Assembly (NCBI GenBank): GCA_004794655.1
Contig: SMMW01000524.1
Span: 310,001-374,000 of the forward strand
Direction of reading: 5' to 3'
Length of the DNA stretch: 64,000 nt
Source of the DNA: Marisa cornuarietis
Taxonomy: Eukaryota > Mollusca > Gastropoda > Architaenioglossa > Ampullariidae
The stretch's first letter is position 1. Every line of letters begins with the position of its first letter. Positions 23,686 through 44,233 of this stretch are shown piece after piece. A program made the position numbers and the translations under genes. Below the pieces are notes generated by a model. The model saw nothing but the letters and a program-made list of their open reading frames with translations. It searched no databases and had not been told where the DNA came from.

Positions 23686-24998
23686 GCTCTTGTCCTTGTC
23701 GTCGTCCTTTGAGACGCGGTCGTAGACTGTTTTGCTGACCCCTGCTCCAACTGCTCCAACGACAGCGCCTTGTGCTAGGGTTAGCGCCCCTGTTGCTCCA
23801 ACGGCTTGGAGAGTAGACAACACCCCCATTCCCACTCTGTGACATCAAAGCAGACACGTAAACATTGAGTCATTACATTATTATTATCTGCAGTCTGATC
23901 AATCACCATTAAAAACATTATCGTGAACTTCGTGTATGTGTGGGTATTAATGTATAAACGCTTTGAGTCCGTCTTTGATGGTGAGAAATGTCGTCATATA
24001 TTTTAGCAGCATTTATTTATTTTAATGCGCACGGCAAAGAAACTGTCTTTGTGCTATCTAGCAAAGTGTCTGAAAAGCGAAAATGTTTCACAATATGTCT
24101 AGCTATAAAAATTATCTCTAACTGTTAGAAACCTTTATTCATTTTCTTTCTTCTTTGGCTTTCTTTATTCGAATTCTTCATTTTGTGGTTTTTTTCCCAA
24201 AACATCTGCTAGATTCCTACTTTTCGTCATTCACCAGAACTGTTCTGAGTTACTCCAAGCATACCCAGTAACCTACCCTGTTCTAGCAGCGATGGACATT
24301 GCTCCTGCTGCCGCAGTTCCGGTACCTATGCCTGTGGCTCCAAAGCCAAGAGATGAAACCACCACCGGAGCAGCTACGACCGCCAGACCCGCTCCCCCCA
24401 CCATAGCACCTGCCTTCCGCCACCAGGAGGAGCCTGTGAGCAAAATTCCTTCTTGCATTTGAATGTTCGTCTTAACGACGTCAGAGAATATTTGATATTG
24501 TAATGATTCTTTGCTAGCTTGTTTACACTAATAATATTATAACTTTTATAGTTTTTGCCAAATGTCTAATAATATTCTGACTAGGTTTGGACCATTAACA
24601 CTAAAACAGGTAACCAATCCTGTAACTTGGTGGCTGCCAAGAATTGAAACCTGGTCTACCGTGTCTAAGACATGACACGTTCAAGACTGAGCTCATCCCT
24701 CCTATTTTAATCTTTTCTCTGCATTGTATCTTCGACTCCTCAAGAAACCCATGCCCAAACGAAGATTGCTCTGAACTGACGGAAACGTTCAAGAGAGAAA
24801 AAAAAACACAGAAAGAGGAGGGGAGGATGAAAGAAAAGCTTTTTTACTGAACTCCAACAAGAGCTGAGAGTTGCTGTTACTTACCACTTCCCTTATTATC
24901 ACTCTTGTCGTCACAGTCAGCCATACCGTCGCACTTCTACTCAAATGGGAGGCACCGAGGGACAGTTACACACTGGAATTCATCGTGCCTGCACCTAA
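23611..24998 (-). pseudogene. LDLa-ISG12 gene copy C1, broken
   Basis: Exons seen: LDLa exon 24885-24998 (114 nt), hydrophobic exon 24277-24433 (SSWWRKAGAMVGGAG...GFGATGIGTGTAAAGAMS) and terminal exon 23611-23836 (VGMGVLSTLQAVGATG...). The LDLa exon has a TAG in place of the conserved Trp codon (24937-24939), and its sixth cysteine is replaced by Ser. The terminal exon runs into the MITE and ends KSKGVGTRGIRG...KAKL instead of the DDDKEKS end of C2. No signal or first exon is found beyond 25.0 kb; the P-superfamily element follows. The membrane exons alone remain open, so a shorter transcript cannot be excluded. Confidence 0.75.
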
Positions 24999-25199
24999 CT
25001 GCAATGTGAGAAAATATTGCAATAATATAGCACAGCTGCCAGCTCTCATTTTTTCTTCAACATGCTTAGTCATGCTTAGGTCTGTGCTTCTGTTTGAAAC
25101 GTATTACTGTATTTAGTTCCTCGATGTAAAACTAAAATATTGAATAAGCAAAACATGTCAAGACACACGTTCTACAGATGAGTTTAAAGACTAATCCAG

Positions 25200-25985
25200 A
25201 GATCTGTAGAGAGAGGACTGGTATCTCCCCGTGTGCACCGACGGTGCGTCTGTTGCAAACCCCCGGTACCATCCGCTCGGAAAATTCGACGCACAAAATA
25301 TTTCCCTGACAGATCCAGACAAGATGGACAGTCTTGACATCAACCAAATTTTGTAGGTGTAACCACGGAATTAGAGAGAGAAAGACCAGCAACGCTGTAT
25401 TTCGCTGATCACTTACGCTTGAAACTGAGGGACCATGCACAAAGGATTAGTTTTTTAAAATGAATACATGGGAAGGCAGATAATATGAACATTCAACTCA
25501 GCAGTACTTTCATCTTTATCACACAGTATCTGTCTGCAAACACTGTATCATTTTAGTTAAGCTTGCTCTTGAATTTACTTATTACTATGCATGCAATGGA
25601 GTCTGTGATATCCTTTAATCTGGCATCTAATATTGCTGGCTTGCTTGAGCCTTCAGTCAATGTGGCCAATAGATAATAAATAGTAATTACTCAAAAATCA
25701 TTATGGACAAGTGTGCACTAATAGATGCATGGTGGTTTACGTTAAATACTGCATGTTCTGAACAAATGTTTTGTAGTACCTGGCCCAAGTTTCTTCCCTA
25801 GAAAAGCCTATAACTGTGTACTCTACAAGATATACATGTATAGCCATAAAGTAGACTCATTCTAGTACTTGAGGCCTTGAAAACATCTGAAAATGCTTTA
25901 GCATTAGGAATTTTTATTAAAAGTTCTTTTTAAGACTTGAGTTTTGGTATTGTTTTATATTAACATGACAGTTGTCTTTATGAGA
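25200..25985. other. Gene-poor stretch before the transposase
   Basis: The first part (to about 25440) is weakly related to 38.9-39.1 kb. The rest is AT-rich and may be the 5' part of the P-type transposon. I could not identify its terminal inverted repeat or a THAP zinc-finger exon. Confidence 0.4.
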
Positions 25986-25988
25986 TAG

Positions 25989-28583
25989 GTCCATCTGGAA
26001 AATGTACCGGACTTGTCTTTGGGAGCATGCCTACCAGGTGGATGCCACCCAAGTCAGTTGTTACTCCTAAAACAACAAGACCTGAACCTGTGAGTGAGCT
26101 TATGTATTACACTGGTTTGCTACACACTCCAACTTAATTGATCTTAAGCGATCCTTTTACATTAGAACTTAACAGTTTGTAATCATGCAAGACAGAAGTG
26201 AACATATTAAGTCCACAAAAACAGATTAGCAGCAAGATTGCAACAGAAATTCTCAAATGGGATGCAAGTAATAAAGACTGCAACATAAAAGTTGCAACTA
26301 ATGAGTAGTTTTATGTGTACATAGTTATATGTAAAGCTTATAACATGTGGCTGGGATTTTCTTTTCCAGAAATTCCGAGAACCTCCTGTTGTGCCCGAAC
26401 GTGTTTGCTACACAAGCCTGATTGATGTGTTTAAAGATTTGGCTAAAATTCCTGCAATGTGGGTTATCCTGCAGAAATCTGAAGTTGTGCTGGACCTGGG
26501 ACTTGTGTCGGACTCAAGTGGAGATGTTCAAGTAAAGGTCAGCTTGTCTGCAGTAACAGATTTGCAGGCTAGGGTATATGTGCTTCAAATGCCTGCACCA
26601 CACCTCTCAAGAGATCTTCAAAGGACTAGGCTTCCTGTCTTCCTGCAGGAGCTCGGTCAAAAATCATTGTGCACTGGCATCACTGAAACAGAGCTGCAGT
26701 GTTTAGCTGAGCTAGATTTTACATCATGTCAATACTTCCGACACATTACCTATGTTCTTTCCGATAGCAAGCTAAAAACAGCCTCCTGTGTCAGGTCAAC
26801 AACCTGCTTATTGTTATTAGAAGGTCAAGAAGCAGTGCGCACCATGTGTTTTCAGGCAAAACAGAGAATTGAGAAACAAAAAATAAAACTTGAAGTTCGT
26901 CTGCAGAACCCTCTCAAGCAAAATGACTCACTTCGTGGTCTGTCAGTTGAAGATTTTAAGGAACTCTTCAAGCAGGAAAGGAAAGAGAAATTGAATCTTG
27001 AAGCACAACTGTCAAAATTTAAAAACCAGTTGCAAAATAATTATATAGAGCTTGATCCAACAATGTCAGACAGTCTAAAGCAAAGTGACTGCTCCGAAAT
27101 CAAAGACCCTCTACAGCAGCTTTTGTGGCAAGAGCAACATCAAGCTTTCACAAGTAAGGCCTATGGCCATAGATGGCACCCAATGATGCTGCGGTTTGCC
27201 ATACTGCTACACAGCGAAAGTAAAGCAGCTTATGAAATGCTGAGAAAGACCGGTGTCATAAAGCTGCCTGGTTCATCAACTCTTCGTGAGTATGTACATG
27301 TGGTAGGACCAGGTGAGGGGTTTCGGTCTCATGTGATTGAAGAACTGAAATCTGCAGCAAACAAACTTGGTGAAAACCAGCGTTTTGTTGTGTTAATGCA
27401 TGATGAAATGTCAATAAAAGAAGACTTGGTGTTTGACTAACGAAGTGGGGAACTAGTGGGATTTGTTAACAAACACAAATGGAATTGTGACATTTCACAG
27501 CAGGAGACACTAGCAACACAGGCATTGGTATTTTACATCGTGGGCATAAATTCAAATTTAAAACAGAGCCTTGGTTTTTTTGGAGTCAAGTCAGTTACAG
27601 CTGGTGAATTGTTTCATATTTTCTGGAGAGCTGTTGGTGTGCTGGAACGCTGCTGTGGACTAAAAGTCATAGCCTCAACTAGTGACAAGGCACCTGCCAA
27701 TCAGAAGCTGTACCAAATGCATGATGAATCGGGAGAAGTCTGCTATAAAACAATAAATGTTTTTGCACCAAAGCGTTCTATTTTCTTCATTTCAGACCCA
27801 CCACACCTTATGAAGACAGTAAGAAATAACCTTGAAGCAAGTGGAAGTGGAAAGAATACAACACTGCTATGGAACAATGGTGAGTATTTACTCTGGCAGC
27901 ATGTAGCTCGTCTCTATCATGATGACAGTGAGAGAAGTTTATACAGAACAAAGCTCAAGAATGAACACATCTATCTGACACCCCACTCCAAAATGAATGT
28001 CAGGCTAGCTGTCCAAGTCTTTAGTCATCAGGTTGGCTCAGTAATGAGGCAGTATTATTCTTCCGAGTCATTAGAAACAGCTAATTTTATTCTAATGATG
28101 GATAGGTTTTTTGACTGTTTAAATGTCAGAAACTTGTATGAAGGAGATATGAAGAAAAAACCAGATTTTGTCCCATATACAAATGTTAATGACAAACGTT
28201 TTGAGTTTTTGGAGGATGTTTTGTCATATTTGCAGCAGTGGAAAATATCTGTCGACACTCGCCCTGGTAATTTTTCTAGCTCTGACCGCAAAAAAATGTT
28301 TATTTCTCAACAGACCTACAATGGCATAATAATGACAGTTAATGCATTTACTGGGGCAACAAAATACCTGATAAGCAATGGTGTCGACTTTGTTCTCAGT
28401 AATAAATTTTGTCAAGATCCTCTGGAAGAGCATTTTGGGAGGCACAGAAGCATAGGCCGAACAGCAGAGAACCCCAATCTCCTTCAGTTTGGATACCAGG
28501 AGTCTAACCTACGACTGCAGAGGAATTTGGCTCTATTATTCAGCCAAGAAGAAATATTAGGAATGCTGAGAAGATACCTGTAA
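25989..28583 (+). pseudogene. P-element-superfamily (THAP9-like) transposase with one internal stop
   Basis: A short exon 25989-26089 (donor GTGAGT) joins in phase 0 to a long exon 26370-28583. The long exon is open in a single frame except for one TAA at 27438-27440, between LVFD and RSGELVGFV. Family features in order: coiled coil (EKQKIKLEVRL...ERKEKLNLEAQLSKF), RWHPMMLRFAILLHSESKAA, LPGSSTLREYVHVVGPGEGF, HDEMSIKEDL, TSDKAPANQ, FISDPPHLMKTVRNNL, and QDPLEEHFGRHRS. By comparison with the P-element RNase H-like DDE core the catalytic positions would be Asp at 27402, Asp at 27684 and Glu at 28425, all present. No THAP domain is seen. AATAAA follows at 28820. It is a transposon copy that died recently, or a domesticated gene read with a recoded stop; the first is likelier. 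Confidence 0.8.
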
Positions 28584-28829
28584 CTATCAGCACAAGCCCC
28601 ATTAAGAAAAAGCCTAGAAAATGAAATGTCTCTGAATTTTCCACGCACCTTTTGAACACAAGTTCTCTTTATGTGACAACAAACTTATCAGTTATCCCAA
28701 CAGCTCTTATGACCAATCACTTCTCTAACAACTAGTTTGGGGTCATGTAAATCACTTTAAAAACAATTTGTTTTGTCATTGCTATATGGTTATTCATAAC
28801 AGTCTATCATCTTCTGTTTAATAAAAGAT

Positions 28830-30060
28830 TGTGCCCCAGTGCTACTGTCATTAATTTACAAAAAAAAATTTTTTTTGAGAGCCTTGTTGTTGATCGAGCC
28901 AAGTTGTGAAGAAAACATATTCAGACTCATATATGGTTACTTATGATACTGTTAAGATACTTCTCTACCCCAGCTTGTTATTTGAACAGTTAATAGTGTT
29001 TAGAATAGAGCTGTACAACAGCCTAAAATTTTTCCTTAAACATAAAATTGTATCAAGATAATTGTAAAATACATCACATGCCTTTACATTTTACAAGCAT
29101 TATCGTATGCAAAGGTATGTGGAATATGTGTCCAAAATTTTCTGCAACATGCATATCTTTATCTTTCTACCAAAAAAAGTGCAAATAGGTTTAAACTGAT
29201 CAAACACAAACACCTTCAACTGTTTCTAAAAATAATCTTGCACCATTGAAGAGTGAAAAAGGCAGGCAGCACTATCACAGAGTTAAATAACACTGTGGCA
29301 TTATCAACTTAACAAGACATACACATGTATCTGAACAATTAACTCTTGCACACAAGCAAATGCATGCACACATTTTCCTCTGCAGTATAGGTCAGAATCC
29401 ATATGTTTATACATTAAATTACAAAGCTATGATTAAGTTCATTTATCATTTGTTAAGGCATGTGAAATGTTTGTCCAACATTTTCTGCAATATGCATATT
29501 TTTATCTTTCTACCAAAAAATCAAGTATAGTAAACATTTTAACTATATTACATCAACATACACTGCACTAGAGAGCCATAATGAGATCGTCAACAACTGT
29601 AGCATAATTTTTAAACACAAACTGTTAAGTGAGAAATCCTCAAGTATATCGAGTGTGCAGTGAATCTGTATCAGTTTGTCAGTTTATCAACAAAGCTGAC
29701 AGGCTGGGAAAAGAGACGATAAAGCACTTCCTCCTATCTCCACTAAAGCCCTATAATTATATGCTAACATGTATGCAATCGGTTTGAGGAAAGTGTTACA
29801 TCATGTAAGGACTGCTTTAAGATTTTGTAAAATCGTGCAATTAAAAAACAGATCCCTCGAGTCATTTTATGTGTCGTCAGTACACACGTGCATTCAGCAA
29901 AGCTTCCGTAGATCAGTGCCTGTTTGTTATCATTGCTAAAAGCAGACTACTTTTATACAAAAATGTATAGCTCTGGGCACCAGATCTGAATAACAAAAGT
30001 AAAAATCTTCATTTTAATTCATTGTACCCACAAGAGTTGTGTCGATGTCAAGTGTCGACT
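28830..30060. other. AT-rich region downstream of the transposase, with a ~70-bp direct repeat
   Basis: No gene is seen. A segment with TTTTCTGCAA(C/T)ATGCATAT and TTTATCTTTCTACCAAAAAA occurs at about 29108-29176 and again at about 29452-29526. Such subterminal repeats often lie inside DNA transposons, so the P-type element may extend to here. Confidence 0.4.
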
Positions 30061-30066
30061 GCTAAA

Positions 30067-30103
30067 CCGGAAGATGGCGTAAATCGAATTACTGATCACG
30101 TGA
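30067..30103 (+). promoter_or_regulatory. Housekeeping-type promoter motif cluster (ETS + YY1 + E-box)
   Basis: CCGGAAGATGGCG at 30067-30079 is the overlapping ETS and YY1 core element of many TATA-less animal promoters, with the YY1 part in plus orientation. TCACGTGA follows at 30096-30103, and a GC-rich GCGCGAAGAAGGCGCGGGCC stretch begins near 30127. It sits 400 bp ahead of the first plus-strand exon of unknown function, so it is probably that gene's promoter. Confidence 0.5.
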
Positions 30104-30477
30104 CCAAAAGTCTACTGCACACATAGCGCGAAGAAGGCGCGGGCCGCGATACCTGCTACTCCATCTAATGTAACTCTATGGTGTAACTGAAGTCTTATAA
30201 ATGAAAGTAATAAAAGAGTTTTTGCGAAATATTTAGATTTTAGACTATGCTTCTTCATCTATTCTTGAAAGTAAAAGGTTGATTTAATAATTCTGTGCAT
30301 GATACGAAGACGATAAAGTATGTAAATGAATAATTTAGTGTACGATGCTTTTGCTTACGATTATGGTATTAAAAAGCCAGCATTCCGATGACTTATAAAT
30401 GTAAAAAAAATTGCTGTTTCTACGGGGAAATTCTTTGCGTTGATTTTGTTCTCGTATTTCTTCTATTCTTATCGCAG

Positions 30478-32119
30478 GATTTGGAAGACACAGACGTGGA
30501 AGAACATATTCTATTCCTTGATTCTGACTGTGAGCTTAGTGGAAAAAAACCACATCAACGTAAGTGCACAAAAAAGTTAAACCTGTTATTCCGACCCATA
30601 CTCGAATATTAGTATCATTTTCTGTGTGTTTGTATGCAGTTTTTTTCCCGATGTCTAGAGTAGAATCATTACTTTTTATCCTTCAATTTGCATTTTTGTG
30701 GAAGTTGTATATAGAATGTTTTACCAGGTAAAGGGACACAGACCTGTACAGTTTGTCACGGATCGACCCGTGAAATTAATGATTGACAGAAATGGAGTTA
30801 GCTCCCTTGTTTGTTTTGTACAGCAGGGTTAGTGGCCCTTGGGGGATACGTTTGCTATGGTGGAAAAGCGTGACGTAAAAGAGGGTATGACGTGGGGTGT
30901 CGTCTGCAAGAGCGCAGAAGTTTCGAGAGAGAGAACAAAAGATGTTTTGAGTGGGATGTACCGGTGTGTATGTGTGATTTTTCGAGAAAAGTAAAGGAGG
31001 TCGGCATTTGTAGTATTGTTTGGAGTATATAGGCTTAGTGTTTCGCCAGCTGCTGTGTTTCTACTGGTTTAATCAGAAAATTGGAGTATTGCTGTGTGTT
31101 TGAAAAGATTCGTCAGTTGCTGTGTTTCTGCCAGTGGATTCTATATTGGGAGTAATTGCTGTGCTTTTGGAGATTCGTAGTGGTGTGTATTTCTATATAG
31201 TTTCAAGGGGAATTTCAGGCAAGTGTACATATCTGTGGGTGCGTGAGTTGTGATCAGACGTTGACAGTGTGATTTGGTCATGTACGTTTTGAGAAACTGT
31301 TGATGAACATTGGAAGAAAATTAAGCTGATAAGGAGAAGAGACGGTGAGCGACGTTTGGGTGGAAGGTTGAAAGAAGACATTTACGTTGTTGAATGGATA
31401 TTTAGAATATTAGTAGGGTTTATGTAATCATTAATTTAGCTGCGATATATGTTGATGTAACATTTATTTGAAATTCGTTGAGTGTGGGAAAATATTTTGA
31501 TTTTTTTTTTAATTATAGAGATATAGGAACCCACGTGCAGGTCTTTGTACTTTGTTGTGTGAAAGAACACGTGAAGAACGCTGTGAGGTGAGTGTGTGTT
31601 GTATGTGACCCGTCCACACGTCCCGTGCGTTCTTGACAGCTTGTTAATTTTTCTTTTTAAAAACAACGTTTAGGGGAATATTGATTTGGTAGACCAAGTC
31701 TATGAGAAACTGATTGCTGACAACTGCATGCCTACAGAGGTACATGAAGCTTGACGGTAAGTTTCTGTGCTACTTTTTGTTATTTTTATTATATCCTTGC
31801 ATGAAAAATATACTTTTTTAGTGGGAGAATGTGTCCTGATGAAGGGTAGAGTGTATCGTTGTCTTTACCAGTTTAATTTCCGGTTTTTAAATTATTGTCA
31901 TTTCTCGTGTTAAAGTATAACTGTGACAAACAGCACATATATTCTTGCATTTCAACAACAACAAAACTCTGCATATTTTCTTAGGACAAGAACTTGTGTC
32001 TCCTGCAAAAATGTTTTGAACTGCCTAAGACCTATTTCAAGAACACCAACCAGGAAAAAGCATGGACACATTTCCACATGGCAATGATGGATCAAGACAA
32101 TCTCCGGTCACTTCATGAG
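30478..32119 (+). CDS. Partial multi-exon gene of unknown function
   Basis: Three exon candidates with good borders: 30478-30559 (TATCGCAG / GTAAGT; acidic DLEDTDVEEHILFLDSD...), 31693-31739 (or from 31674; HQVYEKLIADNCMPTE, donor GTACAT) and 31985-32119 (TTCTTAG / GTGGTT; DKNLCLLQKCFELPKTYFKN...MAMMDQDNLRSLHE). With the 31693 acceptor all phases join in frame. The second intron is short; the first contains a candidate solo LTR. I do not recognise the product. Repeat R1 copy d follows, so the gene is either cut there or continues further right with exons I did not find. The start exon is not identified. Confidence 0.45.
30754..31638 (+). mobile_element. Candidate solo LTR
   Basis: 885 bp from TGTCACGGAT to TTCTTGACA, with TATATAG near 31025. 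It shares its first ten bases, end type and TATA box with 18729-19663. It would lie in an intron of the plus-strand unknown gene. No exact target duplication is visible. Confidence 0.35.
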
Positions 32120-32195
32120 GTGGTTACTTAAGTTGTCTCGCCATAGCTCTGTTTTAAAACTTTTCATATTATGATTAGCACTGCTTTTAAAAATA

Positions 32196-32904
32196 TTACA
32201 AGACCGAAATCCAATACACAGAAAAAGGAGCTCTGTTCCAACATTTAGGGCTATTCTCTGAGCGATAATCAATTACATGAGCAATACCAGTGGCAGAAAC
32301 TGCGCTACGAATGAACACAGTCAAAGCTACAAATGATGCGAAACAACATCCAGATTGAAACAGATGGATGTTTTCAGTTAGGAAGTAATCGGTTGTAAAC
32401 TCAAATGCCACACTGCGCCGATCACATAGTTACTTATGTTTTTGGACATTACAACGAAAAACAAAATAAACAAATATGTACTCAGTATCATATACCTTTG
32501 TGAAGTCCATATTGTGGATCAGACCTTCAGAACAGTTCAGGGTGTGTCGCTGAAATCAGTTATAAAAGACCAACCGGAGGTTTTGTGTTACCCTCGTTGT
32601 ATAAATCTCTGCCACGTATCTTTTGAGTAAAGAAATAATAGGTGCGCAGTCCTCCAGTCCAGGTATACTACACTTTGATTCTGATAAGAGTTTTTACGTA
32701 GCGTTTTTTTTTATGAATGTGCCATGCACAACTGTGACCATGTGAAATGTTGTAGGTCAGATCGAAGTTCCCCGTGACCCTTCCCCAGTCAGAATTCCAG
32801 GGGTGGGGGTGGAATTGGTGTTTTACGCTGAGCCAGCAACTAAGGATATATCACAGCAAGGCAGCCAGCCTTGTAAACAGATGTCACATGCAGAGAAACA
32901 CACA

Positions 32905-32944
<40 letters not shown>

Positions 32945-34185
32945 AATGAATGCACACTTCCCATTCACCTGCCCCTCAGCTTCATTGGATTTATGGTCCA
33001 CTTGTACAACATCAACACTGCAGAAGCAATGATTTGTGGGTGCATACATCCACTTTGATGCTACATAAATTTGTAGTCAACTAGAAAATAAGATCACATT
33101 ACGGTGTCAAAACCTCCCATGCAAAACACTTTGTGCCCATAATCGAAGCCTGACTAGGTGTTCTTGTCATTATCACACTCTCTAGTGCATGACGGTGTGT
33201 GTAGCCAACAGGGGTAACATGCACAGTGTACCGAGGCGAACCCAGGGCCTCTTACTGCAGTGGTGACAAGCGAGTGACGTTTGGTTACACTGGTCATGGA
33301 TGTTTTGGAAATGTGTGATAGATCCACCCAACAATCTCGCAAGGTCGCCATCACAAAGTTCAATACCGCCGCTGCTGTCCTGTCACTGAGTTGAGGGCGC
33401 CATGCACGTCTTTCCTTATGTTTGCTACCTTGTGCCAGTTGTTTTCGCCCCCCAGCTTTCATACATTTGGCTACGGGTCATCTCTCATTAATGTTTCTGA
33501 TACCTTTATTTTTCATCTGGCACCTTTATTTTTCACCAAATTATTAACAGAGACGTTACGGTCGTGAACATGTTCTTGGATTATGAAAGCTGATACATTC
33601 ATGTGTACGTGTAGACATATACTCGCACACATGAATGTAAACATTCGCACATGCTCGCCTTTGTTAAGTACATGTAATGCTTGATGTGTACTTCATTCTG
33701 TACTGACTTTAAACGTAAGTAAATAAAATACTTAATTCCATTTTAAAAATATTTATTTTGTACTTTCTTGAATTAAGCAGCACAATGCATTTAATACATA
33801 TGCACTAGAGGGAATCTATCAAAAGAAAGCCTGATCATGAGTATCACAGACCAGTTAAAAAATTTCCGATATAAACAGATAAAGAGATAACACTAGAAAC
33901 TGCTCAACGGAATATTTATAAGCAAACTTTGAGCTTACAGTCGGTAATTGAAGCAAAAGACAGGAAAGTTAAGAGATAATACTCTCAGAGAGATTTGGAA
34001 AACAAAGATATCGCTACACTTATACAGCTGTCGACAACGACAAAAAAAAAAAAACCTTTCAAGTCCACTACAGCAAATAAAAAATACAATCAACAGTAAT
34101 TTAGAGAATATAAAATATCATACAAAAATCAAATGCATCCGCGTAGAACAGAAATGCAAAATCAAACATTTACATGCTTGACTGC
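32196..34185. repeat. Segmental repeat R1, copy d
   Basis: It carries an orphan minus-strand first exon at 32496-32510 (MDFTK, donor GTATAT) with intact start codon but no signal or membrane exon to its left. Its right part (about 33600-34190) matches 50400-50990, the flank of gene F. Confidence 0.6.
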
Positions 34186-36203
34186 CGAGAAGACCAGTTT
34201 GCAAGGGGAGAGAACTTAGTGCAATATAGCTGTCCCCTCTTGCCGGGAAGCCTACCCAAAACCAAGGTTGAATGAAAATTTCGACTGTCATCAGTGTAGG
34301 GAAGAAAAATAGAAGCTGTCGGAGAATCTTTATGCTCTAAAACAGGAGAAAGAAGTGGAGGTTTTTAATGAGATTACAGACGAAGGGGTGCGGCGACAGC
34401 TTCACAAGGTACACACTTATAATTTATAAAGCAGCCGTTCCTAATAAAGTAAGGTCTCCCATCTTAAAGTTCTGTGTTGACCACCTTGCCGAAAATTCTA
34501 AGTATTATTTTTAACATGTTTCTTTTGAACACTTTTTCTCTCACTCTGGAAAACACCCTGTGTTGTGCCAGTGCTATAGAAAAGCCCTGTACTAGAATTA
34601 AACTGCTTACGTCCCTTTGCTTTAACCTTTGAAGTTTTTGAAAAGCTATAAGTTCTCAGAAATATACAGAGCTGCATCTAAAAAGCTGTTCTGCAGTCAC
34701 CAAGTTTAAATTTCTATGACGAGGGACGGTACGTGTTTTCTTCGGTCGAATATGTTTAAGGAACATGATAATATTCTGCGGTTTTATAGTAAACTGAAAA
34801 ACAGTAAAATACCGTCGTGCAAGTTAAATGCTTATCTTAACACAATACAATGTCATTTCTTTGTTCACAAACTAGTTCAGATAAATGTTGATGCCAGAAC
34901 TTTCTTTGTGGATTTTAGATTAACTCAGTTTATCGGTATGTATAGCGATGTTATTTCTGATACTCTGTACACTAACGTCGGCGCTCAACAGGGGTAAAAA
35001 GGTAAAGGCCATCCCATAACCTTTTCAGGTCATTGGGGAGTTAGAGACCTCACTTTTCTCGGGGCCATCTTTTACATGATGGTGGTGCCAATCTCCTCTC
35101 CCTCGCTGCCTTACCTTCCCCAACCCTCTATGGAGTCAGGTATTTCTGATACTCTGTACAGCTAACGTCGGCACTCAACAAGGGACAGCACTCTCTCTCT
35201 CTCTCTCTATTGTTTTGTTGTTTACTTGAAAAACTTCTGTAAATAACATTATGAAAGTGCATCGCCGACTGCACTGTCTCAGAAAGCTGAAGTATTTTAA
35301 TGTGCACAAATATTCTACACCTTTTTTTGCAGCACCATGATTTTCAGTCTAGTTTGCTGGGGTGGAACCATTGCAAAGCAAGACAGGCACGAAATAAAAC
35401 AAGTAAAAAAGCAGTAGGGGTGGTCGTGAAGGGCAGAACGACATAAAAACAACGTATGACAAACTTCTTTTTAACAAAATGGTTAGCCGACAACTCACAC
35501 TCACTGCGACAGGAATTTGACATTAGACCCATAGACAGAAGAATTTATCACAATACAAAAATCTTATCTTAAAGAATCTCAACCTACAAATTTTCTCTGT
35601 AGCCGAAAATCTGTGCTACTATGTCTATTTATTATCTATCTTTAATTGATTTTACCTGTCAATTTCTTTGGTAAGTTTCATTTCCACGATGAACAAAAGA
35701 CACTAACAAACCGATGGGTGATTATTGTTTTACTACAGCACATAAAGGATCAAGAAAACAGCACACCAGAGCATCATAGTAAATCAGAAAATCATTTCAA
35801 CACTAATACACAGCTAAACAGAGAAAGGTGTGAACTTACAGCTATATCGGTACTAACAAAAGCCTGCATGAAAATTGATATTCAGTGAATAATTAAAAGA
35901 ATAGGTTAGCACTAAAGCTGAATATAGAAAGGTCACAGTAGAATAGATTATAGGATAAAGACATTGTACACAAACGATAAAAAATGTTCAAAGATGCAAA
36001 AATGTAACTTATACAGTGAAGCCCCAAACAAGGGAAAGCAAGCCCTAATACATTAGTGGGTAGCTGGGGTTACTTGTGCGAGCTAATATACACTGGGGAT
36101 ATCGAAGAATGAGCACTTACGCTAAAACCGCAGCTAAAATACAACACTAAACAAAACACAGTGCACTCGCAAGGACTCTTGGTGACGAAAAGTCACGTGA
36201 CTT

Positions 36204-44107
<7,904 letters not shown>

Positions 44108-44233
44108 GTTGTCCGTGTGTCTAACCTTCAAACTAGCTGAAGATCTACCACAGAGATCAGCGTAGCACCACGTACATCGGTGTTGTGAACCTCCCTGGCC
44201 AACATCGTTTACTTTTGAAGGTAACCTTTACTT

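Larger units (their letters stand above)
21365..25200. repeat. Segmental duplication, copy 1 (partner 34190-38880)
   Basis: The two blocks share, in the same order and orientation, a plus-strand decayed reverse transcriptase, a SINE in it, a stretch ending at GTCACGTGAC, and the C-type ISG12 genes (C1 here, C2 there) with their LDLa exons. Visual identity is high over most of the length. Differences are a MITE in C1, a longer SINE here, a long AC tract in the partner, and a tRNA-unrelated repeat in the partner at 37.8 kb. Confidence 0.8.
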
